Source of the DNA: Casuarius casuarius
Taxonomy: Eukaryota; Chordata; Aves; Casuariiformes; Casuariidae
Length of the DNA: 64,000 nucleotides
Assembly (NCBI GenBank): GCA_003342895.1
Contig: PTFA01000005.1
Span: 2,088,719-2,152,718 of the forward strand
Direction: 5' to 3'
Below, in pieces: positions 55,101 to 64,000 of this stretch. The notes beneath the pieces were generated by a model, which did no database searches, was not told the origin of the DNA, and was given only the letters and a program-made list of their open reading frames with translations. Each line of letters opens with the position of its first letter. The stretch's first letter is position 1. A program made the position numbers and the translations under genes.

Positions 55101-58100
55101 AGGTGAATTGGCTGTATGTTCTGTGTCTAAATCCTCCCAAAACCTTGGGTCAGGTTTATGGATTGGACTGGATTGCAGATTGCATATCTGCTGGATTATC
55201 AATTACTTTTGTTCCATTTGGAGTATTCTGCCACGTGCAGGCCTTGATCTGTCTGGTGGCTGTATTCAGTGTAAATGTTCTCAGGACACAGCCAACGCTA
55301 TAGCTGGGAGCGGGGCGAGATCTGTGGTGATCCACAAAGCAGCAGCTCTGTGGTGGGTTTTTGTTCTCAAGTTTTGAGAAGCTTTAACATGTTCAGTTGT
55401 TGAAGAGAGGACCTTTAAAAACCTGTTGTGTTCTGCAGGAGCCCATGNTGATGATGCAGTAGGTGATCTCTTTCCTTTGAATCGGTGCTACTGTGTGATA
55501 CCAGCATGTTCCCAGGAGGTTCTGTCCTGATGGATGGTGACTTTTGTATGTGGGATGGTATTTACCTTAAAAATAGAAAAAGAGGTGATGTTTTTATTTA
55601 GTGATTAATATGCAAGCTATCCTGACAAGGAAAGCTCACCAAAATCAAAATGAAGTGCTGGGGTCAGCTTACTTCATAGTGAAATTTCTTCCCTCATTTA
55701 CACTGTCCCCGCCCCCACCTTGTGATAGTGTATGTGTGTTAGTTACACTGAGGTACAAAGTTGCTTTATTTCTGGCATGAAGGCATGGGCCTAATGACTT
55801 GTGATCTCTGGTGATCCTAAGTGTCTCCTAGGAGAAGGGGCACAGTTAAGCACCGAGTCCTGGGTAATAGACTGTGCAAGTAAACTCCTATCTGCCACCA
55901 TGAATTTCCCTTGTGCATTTAGGCTGATGGAGTGCTCTGTCCTTGCTGTCCTCAACAGCATTGCTGTGTGCTGTCAGAGCACATAATACTTTTGGGGTAT
56001 CCTTGCTTCAGCAAAAAGAAAAGTGCTTTTTTTTAATGTCTATGTATGAATAGAGGAACCATTAGAGTAGAAGGTGCTGGGTAAATATGTTGCTGTTTGC
56101 TAATAAGCTTATAGCATTAATTCCTCCCATAGTTAGTCTTTTCCTCTTCTATGTTCCCCCCCCCTTTTTTTTTGAACTTTTTGTCTCCCTTCTGCTCTCT
56201 GAGCCTGTGTTCTCCCTCGGATGGCTGCTCGCATGGGAGGAGATGCTGGGCTTTCTTAGGCTGCCCTCCCTGAGACTGGCTACTAGAAAAGTAGATGTAC
56301 AGCCCTGTAGTATTATTGGGAAATCAGCACACAGGACTGGAAATTTCCACTGTTCACAGCCTTCCACGCAACATCTGTTCCTGCCCTTTTTGGGCAGCGG
56401 CGTAGGGAGGCAGCAGGTTCCTGGGGAGGTGCTGACCTGCCAGCAGGGTGATGGTATTCTNCTGAGGCCTCTTCTGGCTGCGATACAGTGCTCATTTAGT
56501 TACGCTCTGTTAGCATCTGCTTCCCACTTGTTTCAGGGTCCATGTCCATAGAAGCAGGGAAGCTGCAAGATAGCGAAAGATATTTGAAAGGGCAGAGTGA
56601 TTTCCTCTGAACTCTTATCCTCTCAATCCATCACTAGGCTGTGAGGCAGGAAAGGAGGCTGTGTATCTCAAACTGTGGTTCTCCAGCAGTGCTACCTTTA
56701 TTTTGGAATAATTGCTGTATTTTGCAGCAGGATAGGCTTGTGAGCATGCTCTGTGCATTGCTGCTGGAGCTGCAGAATAGCATGTGTTCCTCTTTGCCTA
56801 TCTCAGGCTTGGGGTTTTTGAATTGCACCAGGGTGTTTCATGCTCACGTTTATCAATGTGTTGTAGGAGACACAGGAGGAGAGGGGTGAGTCCTTACTTC
56901 TGTACGTGGTGAGGAAGATTTGAAACAACCACAGCATAGAAAGCTGCTGAACGGTCAGGGTGATGCCATGAAAACTGGATTGAACCAAGCTCCATCTAGC
57001 TTAGGCTCTTATCTCCACAGTGTCTGAAAGAGAATGTCCAGCGCTGTCTCTTCTGTCTGTGCTATGCTGATTACTGTGGGCCTGTCATGGCCTTTGTCAT
57101 GGCATGGGATGCTCTGCTGCTCTGGATCCTGAAGTGATATACATATCCGCTCCTAAAGACAACAAAAGGGGGCTATGGAGAAGGGGATTGGAGAGCCTTG
57201 CTTCTTGTGTCATCCTGATCGATTCTGTGTCCTAAATGAAATGTATCATCCACTTTGTTTGAAGCATGTAAGAAAGGTGTAGGTGAACTTTGTAATGTGT
57301 GGAAAAGAAGGCTCACATGGAGCCCGTGTTTTCTTGTTTGCACAAGATGCTGCACACTCTTGCAGAGAGAGTTCTTACCCCATCAGGACAAGGCAGACAA
57401 AGAGTGGGAGAAGAAATGTCTTGGTCAAACAGTCCAGTATGGAAGGGAGTGTAGAGGCAGGTGTGCCATACATGATCCACCAGGCTGGTAGTACTTTTTT
57501 CTAAGAGAAGAGCAACTAAGGACCACTGTTTGACTCCTCTGAGGCTTGCAGCCCAGAGCTGGGTGTTGTTTGTAGGATATCACCTCTCCCCAAAGCTGTC
57601 AGGCACTGAGGAGGTGTGGTGAGAGCCAGTATGGGGTTGGGAACACTGGTGGCCAAAATCAGTGACACTCGGGTGCTGTTTTGTTTCCCCCCAATGCAGG
57701 AGGAGAGTGCTAAAGATTTCCGATGGCATCCAGCACCTGGGCAGCCTGCGTTGGGAGCTGGCTTTGTGTCTGCTACTCGCATGGATCATCTGCTACTTCT
57801 GCATCTGGAAAGGGGTCAAGTCCACAGGGAAGGTGAGTGCTTGGCTCAATTCAGGTCTCTTCCCTCAATCACAGCTAGAGCACTCAACCCACCCATCCTG
57901 TGTATATTGAGAGAGAGAGACTCTGGGTGTCCCCTGGGAATGCCTTCCTGAGCTGGCAGGACCCTGTTGGGCTCAGCTTTCAGAGGGAATGTGAACCAGG
58001 CCCTGTGTTCTGGGTAGGAAATGTTGGGAGTGCTGGGATAGAGATGAGAGGCTTCTCAGAACAGTCTTCCAAGATGAAGATGGAGATCTTCCTATTTCTT

Positions 58101-61100
58101 GCAATTGGTTCCGGTGAGGCTGTCAGGCCTCTCCCTATGGTTGCTCATGTTCCCCAATAATAAAGGTCTCCTTTTTCTTCCCCCATGCTGGTGACCACAG
58201 AGGTATTTCTGTAAATGGGAAGAGTCTGTGTGACTGTCTATCGCCATCCCATCCTGTTCTATCCCTGTCTCCTCCCTCTGTTACAGAGTGTGCTACTGTC
58301 ATTTGCACCAAACACATTACTTAGTTTCTTCTACCACCTCTTGACCTATTCCCAACCAGCTGTATCTGGAGTCAGCAAGAACAGATGGAAATGAAAAGGT
58401 TTAGTATGTTATCTAAATGGTGTCTTCTCAGCATGCTTTGAACAAGACACCGTGTGTTATGGGGTGGGATTTTAGCTGCATCTATTTCTATCAAGTGATG
58501 GCATGGATGTTAGCAGTTTCTCCTGCTCCAGAATGGTCTGGGATTATGAAACACAAAGGGGAAATCAAGCAGCTTGCAGAGCTGATGTTTTCTGGTTTCC
58601 ATGGAGTAAAATTAGAAGAAAAGAGCAACTACTTGATGTGGTGGCCTGGTAAAAGAAAGCAGAGAGAGTATAATAACAGCAAATATGAGTCTAAGGCACA
58701 GTAAAGTGTGGGAAGTGCAGAGAACAAACTCAGTGTATTTTAGATATGAATTCTATGTCAAATGCAAGTGCTTTTAACAAAAATGACTAGTGAAGCTGAG
58801 ATCTTTTCTTCTTGAAAAGAGAACTTGTTTCAGTAAAGAAACTGTGTCTGAGAGAAGCCCAGAAGTTTATCAGCCGTCTCTGTATTTGATAATCCAGTTA
58901 AAATGATGGCTTCAGGGACACCAGCTGAAATGACAGCTCTGGGGTTACAACCCATTGGCAAAGAGGTAGCTCAATCCTGGGGATTTACCTACGGAAGGGC
59001 AAAAAGAACAAGCTGAAATCACCCTACTCAGAGCAGCAGCAGCAGTTTGCCTCCTCTGACACAGGGACTGCCCATCCCCAAGGAGCACACACAGATGCAG
59101 AAGGTTGTCACAGATGGAATCACTTTGCTGAGGCATGTGGATCAACTTCAAATAAAACCCTGGATGTTGTTGACCAGCATGTGACAGAATGATCATACTG
59201 ATCCCGGCAAGGCTCCTAGTGATGTAGTTAGTGCTAACAATGCCCCAAAAATAAAAAGATTGGGTCTAAGCCAATCATTGAGTAATATCTCATTGGATCC
59301 AGATGTTCATATTGTTAGATAGAAGTTTGGCACTCTTAACCCAAGAAAACACTCTCCAAATTCAGGCCTCTGGCCACAGTGCAGATGTGAGTGACTGTTG
59401 ACTGAAAAGCTTAGCCCACTACCTCTTGCAGGCCGTAAAGCACATAGGAGGTTACCAAGATCTGAATCCAAATTGTATGCCAGAGAACTACTAGTCTATG
59501 TTGTGAGTTTCTAAAACTGATGTTATTTAGGGATCCAGTTGAGAATTTGCAACCTGGCATGCTGGAAGAATATGCACTTAGGTTCAAAGACAACGGGTTT
59601 TTATTTTATTTTATTTTTTTTAAATCTGCTTTCATGAACTGAGAAAGATAAGACTTGCATCCTGTAATTTCCTGAAACAAGAACTGGGGTGTGTGGTAAG
59701 TGCAGAGATAATTGTTAAACTAGTAGGAGCTGCAGGTTTGATGAACTGGTGTGGAAAAGCTCTAATTTCGAGCCTGCTTGAAACTTTGGGAACTGAAATT
59801 AATGGTGATGCTTGGCAGTGTGGAAGGACACCATCCTTGGGTTCCTTCAGTGTCCAGAATGCTGATTCAGAGGGACAGGGATGGAGCTGCTAACACAGAC
59901 ATCTCGGGTGATCATGAGTGTCAGCAAGTAGGCATTCTTCACCTACTTCTGTAGCATTACCTGAGAGAGCTGTGATATATAAGGCAGGACACATAAAGTG
60001 TATAAAGAAGTTGGAGCTGTAGACATTAATGATAATTTAGTATTTTCATTTTCAAAGATGAAACATCTTGCAAATCCTTCTATTCTTCTGTATGATAAAA
60101 CTGAATCGCCAAAAAGCATGTATCTAGACTTAGAGCAGGACTTGCATTCCAATGTGAGGTGCTTTGGATGTTGCTTTATTCAGGTGGATCATACCAGGAT
60201 CAATCCAGAAGAAATCTCATTTTGAATAACTAATCAGATCAAAAGAATTCTCTGGAGGCAGAGAGAAGGTGACCATATTGTCTGGGGAAACCGTGCACTC
60301 ATTCTTGGTAGTACCTCTTCTAATGGGGAAACTGCTGTAGATGTGACAGAACCTGCAACCACCGCTAAGGGATGATGGGCATTAGGTGGATTTTGAAATG
60401 CGTCATTCTGGATGAATAGACAAAGATTAGAAAGAGATCGTTTCACATCATTATGTATTGCAATTACTCTAGAGATGAACTTTAGCTCTTTGGTGTGTAA
60501 CTTCTAAAGCTGAGAAAAGAGCTGTAAGGTAGCATTAACGTGAAGAGTACTGATGCAAATCCTCACTAAGCACATCGACACAGGAACAACCTGAAGGCGC
60601 ATTGACATTTTTTTTTTCTTTGCCCTAGTGTGATACAACAAACTGAACAACTTTTTTCAAGGTGGTCAATAAGTCTTGAAGGTACAGAAGCAGCACACAA
60701 GGATTAATGACACTAGCGAATTGCTGAGGAGACTGCATCAGCCCTTGGGCATTGGTTTCTTTATGCAGGAAACATCAACAACAGTGTGCTGTTCTTGTGG
60801 AAAGCTATAGCAATTAGCCAGAACAGTCCTGAAAGAAACCCAGTAATCCCCAAATTGAAGGTTATATTTACCAGACGTGGAATCCCTGGAAGGATTAGCT
60901 GATACTGGCCCACAGCATTCCTCAAAGGAATGCAACTGCTTTGCTAGAGCAAGGGATTTCAAACATATCCGAGTAAGTCTGTATTATCCATGGGGCCAGT
61001 GGAGTAAAAAGCAAGAGGACACAGGTTAAAAGCCGTGTTTGAGTCTGAGTCCTTGGTAACAAGTCTGAGATGTGCTGCCCTGCTCTTCATGAAATGCCTT

Positions 61101-61863
61101 TGTTGGGTATTTCCTTGAACATGGGTCAGTCAGGCAGTGGCTGTGAGTCNTTTAAGTGGAGAGTCATAGGCACAAGCCAGTTGCCAGTCCTGAATGGGGA
61201 TGCATCGGTGTTGTCTCTAGTGGTCCTTTGACAGCAGTAATGTTTCAGGGTCTATCACTTACCTGTATGCTCCTTCACTCTTTCCAGTAAATCCTAGGGA
61301 GAAAAGACTTTTGGTGTGTAACTCAAGCCTCTACTTGAGGTAAGGATGTGCAAATGGATACAGGGGGCAGATTGTTAGCTGATGCAAATAGATGTTACCC
61401 TGCCGAATTCAGTGGAGCTACTCTGACTTGAACATGGCTTGTGGTCTGGATTGCTGCTAGGACTAGAAAGTTTTTCTCTTGCTCCAGATGTGCCATGGCA
61501 TGTTATGAATTTCCTGGGTGCATGCAAAAGGGAGTTTCTTTCTCCTGTAGACTAAAGCAAGATGCTGAGCAAGGCAGCCTCATCAGTTCCTTGCCACTGC
61601 CCAGCTGCCTGTCTCCTTTAGGCCCTCTTCTTACATGCTGCTGGGGGACGGTGCTCTGCTCCCAGCTGGCACTCTGGGCTCTCGCCCCTGCTGTTTGCTC
61701 ACATGTGCTCCCTTTGTCCTTCTCTCAGGTGGTGTATTTCACGGCTACATTCCCATACCTCATGCTGGTAGTTCTGCTGATCAGGGGAGTCTCCCTGCCG
61801 GGGGCATCTCAAGGAATCCTGTTTTACCTTTATCCAGACCTCGGTCGCCTCAGGGACCCCCAG
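45982..61863 (+). CDS. SLC6A13: SLC6A13 (GAT2) Na+/Cl- dependent GABA/taurine transporter, 5' part
   Basis: Plasma-membrane SLC6 transporter coupling GABA, taurine or beta-alanine uptake to Na+ and Cl-; GAT2 is mainly in liver, kidney and meninges. Six coding exons join in frame: 45982-46186, 51662-51796, 53654-53794, 54461-54545, 57700-57832 and 61729-61863. They give 278 of about 602 residues, TM1 to just after TM5. SLC6A13 rather than SLC6A12 (BGT1) is shown by [20 protein letters not shown] and SCMEFQK. The start at 45982 aligns with human MDSRV and has G at -3 and +4; an in-frame ATG at 45955 would add nine residues. Next in human is VWMDAGTQ, not present here, so the last intron runs off the right edge. 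Confidence 0.96.
46187..51661 (+). other. SLC6A13: SLC6A13 intron, about 5.5 kb
   Basis: GC-richer than the KDM5A introns, with many overlapping open frames that are composition artefacts. Contains a purine tract A14-GAAAG repeats at about 48985-49025, a C-run at about 49558-49571 and a single N at about 50415. No exon recognised. Confidence 0.85.
51662..51796 (+). CDS. SLC6A13: SLC6A13 exon, TM2 and first intracellular loop
   Basis: Completes the GGG of TM1/TM2, then [20 protein letters not shown] (TM2) and [20 protein letters not shown] (loop). Acceptor CTGCCAG, donor GTGAGT, phase 1 both sides. Confidence 0.96.
51797..53653 (+). other. SLC6A13: SLC6A13 intron, about 1.9 kb
   Basis: No exon or known repeat recognised; single N near 53463. 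Confidence 0.87.
53654..53794 (+). CDS. SLC6A13: SLC6A13 exon, TM3 and start of EL2
   Basis: [20 protein letters not shown] (TM3, with the conserved Tyr pair near the substrate site), then [20 protein letters not shown] and CDHEWNT. TIDLPWG is typical of SLC6A13. Acceptor TTCTGCAG, donor GTAGGT. Confidence 0.96.
53795..54460 (+). other. SLC6A13: SLC6A13 intron
   Basis: 666 nt; single N near 54239; nothing recognised. Confidence 0.88.
54461..54545 (+). CDS. SLC6A13: SLC6A13 exon, glycosylated extracellular loop 2
   Basis: [20 protein letters not shown] then TSPVIEFWE. The Cys pairs with that of the previous exon's CDHEW, the conserved EL2 disulfide. Three N-glycosylation sequons are visible: NST, NVT and NAT. 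Acceptor CTCTGCAG, donor GTAAGT, phase 2 out. Confidence 0.95.
54546..57699 (+). other. SLC6A13: SLC6A13 intron, about 3.2 kb
   Basis: Nothing recognised apart from pyrimidine tracts (about 54960-55090, 56155-56172) and Ns near 55447 and 56461. Confidence 0.86.
57700..57832 (+). CDS. SLC6A13: SLC6A13 exon, TM4
   Basis: [20 protein letters not shown] then [20 protein letters not shown] (TM4) and STGK. Acceptor CAATGCAG, donor GTGAGT. Confidence 0.96.
57833..61728 (+). other. SLC6A13: SLC6A13 intron, about 3.9 kb
   Basis: The middle, about 58850-60960, is more A-rich than the flanks and looks like inserted DNA, but I could not assign it to a family. A (TTTTA)n-like stretch lies near 59598-59622. 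Confidence 0.8.
61729..61863 (+). CDS. SLC6A13: SLC6A13 exon, TM5
   Basis: [20 protein letters not shown] (TM5), then [20 protein letters not shown] and LRDPQ. Acceptor TCTCTCAG, donor GTAAGG, phase 0 both sides. Last exon in the window. Confidence 0.96.
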
Positions 61864-64000
61864 GTAAGGCAGAGGAGGGACTGAATGGCTGAGCTGTCTG
61901 AGCTGTGCTTGGATGCAGGTAGCTTTCCTCTTTACTTCCTTTTTATTTTCTCATTCTCTTTCTTTTGCTTTCTTTCTTCTATCTCTTCCTCTTCTCTCCC
62001 CTCTGTGGACATAACGCAGGGCTTTGATATTCATGTGCATTCTGGTGGTCCCAGCACTGACTTGCCCTCAGCCTTCATCAATGTCATTATTATATCTTCT
62101 GGCCTGAGTTGGTCTAAGTTGTCTGGGGATATTGCCTGACGAGGCAGACGCTGTCAGTAGGGCTTTAAACCTTGCAGCTACAGAGTGACACCAGCCGTCA
62201 CCCGTTTCTCAGGAGACTCCTTTGCCTTTGCAGTGGTGCTGCAGAGCAGGGTGCTCTGCTAGGCACGGNCCACGAGCTGCAGCTCTGTGCTGTTGTGGCA
62301 GCATGCTGGGATAAGTCCTCTCCTCTCTGCATGCTCCAGTTTCCTTGGGAGTGCATCTGGGTTTGTGGACGGGGACGGAGCAGGGACATGCGTCAGATGG
62401 TTTCCCTGCTTGGCTCACAGGGGACGAGTACAGCACAGCTGGAGACACCCTTCCTTCACTGTGGACGCACTGCAGTGACATCCCAGCCCTCTCTGGGCCA
62501 GGTCAGGGTGTGCAGAGCTCCCAGAGACCTACAGACTCTAGTTTCAATTTTTATACTGTCTCTAGTTCAAATTTTTCAGAAGAGCTGCTGCCGTTGGAGC
62601 CTGGGAGAGCGCCATGGTCCTTCCTACCGCTTTTCCAGGAGGAAGAAGGTGGCTCTGTATGCTGCTGGCTCCATTCTCTGATACCCTGCTGCCCTCCTTG
62701 CCTCCCTTTCCCCCATTAGAAATTCCTGCNCACTTGGCTGGAGGTTTGGTGCCCGACTGCCACTTTTAATCTCTTCAGGACAAGTTATTCCACGTTAAAT
62801 CCTGGCTCCAGCTGAGCTGCTGTACCAGCCTTTGTGTGAAGGTGTTTCCAAAGGAGATTAAAGGGTGCCTGCTTGGAAAATAGGCCAGCAAAACCCTTCA
62901 TAACCCCATTAACCCTTTCTGCTCCAGCCCCTGACTTGACTTTGTTGTTAATATTGCAAATGGGGGTGTGAATGCTGAGGGAGGAGTGACTCCGGCTGAA
63001 CGTGCCCTCTCTGATACAATGAGAACTGAATCCTTGCAGATGCGATGTACAAGCGTCTCATGGACCACGTGGGATTCCCAGTTCTTGCTTGTGCCACTGA
63101 TTTGGTATGGTTTTGTGCAAATTGGTTTGACTTACGACTTCCAATCTGAGGACCTAAGCATGAGTTTCCGGTTTCCAAGTAAAGGCAGTCTGTTTTTTGT
63201 CATGTAAAGTACTCAAAGTTCCTGTTCAGCTTTCTGGAGATCAGTCTTTGGTCAACTATGTGCCTGGGTAGTGACTGAAAAGCCTAATGTTACAATGTCA
63301 GCTTCTCTCTTGCTCTCTTTGTTTGCCTGTAAATGGAGGTGGATAGGATTGCTGCTCTGTCATTGTAAAGGTGCTACAAGGCTTGGAAGGACTTTTCAAA
63401 AACAGCTAAGAGAGTGAGGACAGGTCTATGTTTGCAATGTTTGTTGCTCTATTCATGTTGATTAGATGTGACTGCTGAAATGAAATGCCATTTTGGAATG
63501 GTGTTGATTTCGTTATTAAAAAAAGTCCTGTTGCTACTGTGGCTATGTTTCTCAGGGGACTGAATTAAACTACTTCAGGCATAGCATGGCTTTGCTGGTG
63601 CTAGCTCTGTCCTCATTAGATCTTTCTTGGCAAACTTTCCCAAATAAAGCCTGGGCTTTAGAAGCACAGCTTCCTTCCAGCCTGGAAAACGCTAATGTGT
63701 TGGTGGAAGTGCAGGATAACCCTTCAGAGCAAGAGGATCTCTTATCATTGAGTTGGGGAAGAAAATTTGTTTCCCCCTACCTGGCAGACCAAGGAATTCA
63801 TCATTCTTTGATGAATGCTTCTCTTTTGCAGGAGAAAAGCAGAAGTCAGTAGAAGTGATTGCTTTCCTACAGTGTGGTTTAACCATCCTACTGAATAGGG
63901 TAAATGGGCTTGAGGTTTCTCTTGAGTTCTTTAAGGTTATCCCATGAGAGCGAAGGAAAGGGAAGGGTTAGTGCCTCAAGTCTGATCTATGCATGACTGT
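61864..64000 (+). other. SLC6A13: SLC6A13 intron, right edge (partial)
   Basis: The next exon (VWMDAGTQ...) was not found before the window ends. Ns near 62269 and 62730. No other gene recognised. Confidence 0.8.

Noticed and set aside
60590..60960. Possible endogenous retrovirus fragment in the SLC6A13 intron
   Set aside because: No protease, polymerase or envelope motif could be read and no terminal repeats were found; left as unclassified.

Overview
The window is vertebrate nuclear DNA, most likely from a bird. It has long introns with GT-AG borders and proteins of vertebrate type. It also carries a recognisable CR1 LINE ending in the TAGAATCA/ATTCTATG octamer typical of avian CR1, plus older CR1/L3-like remnants, and no Alu- or L1-type mammalian repeats were seen. 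A reptile cannot be excluded. Everything recognised as coding is on the + strand and belongs to two genes.

Positions 1-28719 hold the 3' two thirds of KDM5A (JARID1A/RBP2), an H3K4me3/me2 demethylase. Seventeen exons join in frame without a break and encode 1195 residues plus the stop. The reading runs from the C-terminal half of the JmjC domain through the C5HC2 zinc finger, PLU-1 region, PHD2, LxCxE Rb-binding motif, basic region and PHD3. If the first complete codon equals human G498, the bird protein would be 1692 aa against 1690 in human. The two extra residues lie in the C-terminal tail.

Positions 28720-45914 are the KDM5A 3'UTR and the intergenic spacer. This stretch contains a 5'-truncated CR1 on the minus strand (about 32213-33660) with an assembly gap between G-runs. 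It also holds an older CR1/L3-like remnant near 42530-42890, several homopolymers and microsatellites, and a CpG-rich block at about 43640-44130.

Positions 45915-61863 hold the first six coding exons of SLC6A13 (GAT2), a Na+/Cl- dependent GABA/taurine/beta-alanine transporter. They encode residues 1-278 (N-terminus to just after TM5), and the gene continues past the right edge. KDM5A followed by SLC6A13 in the same orientation is also the human 12p13.33 arrangement.

The two genes share no pathway; one is a ubiquitous chromatin enzyme and the other a membrane transporter. I found no RNA gene, CRISPR array, or convincing new gene system. The points of most interest are ancient LINE remnants in KDM5A introns, a NAGNAG acceptor, a minimal uORF with alternative starts in SLC6A13, and the CpG-rich block as candidate promoter.
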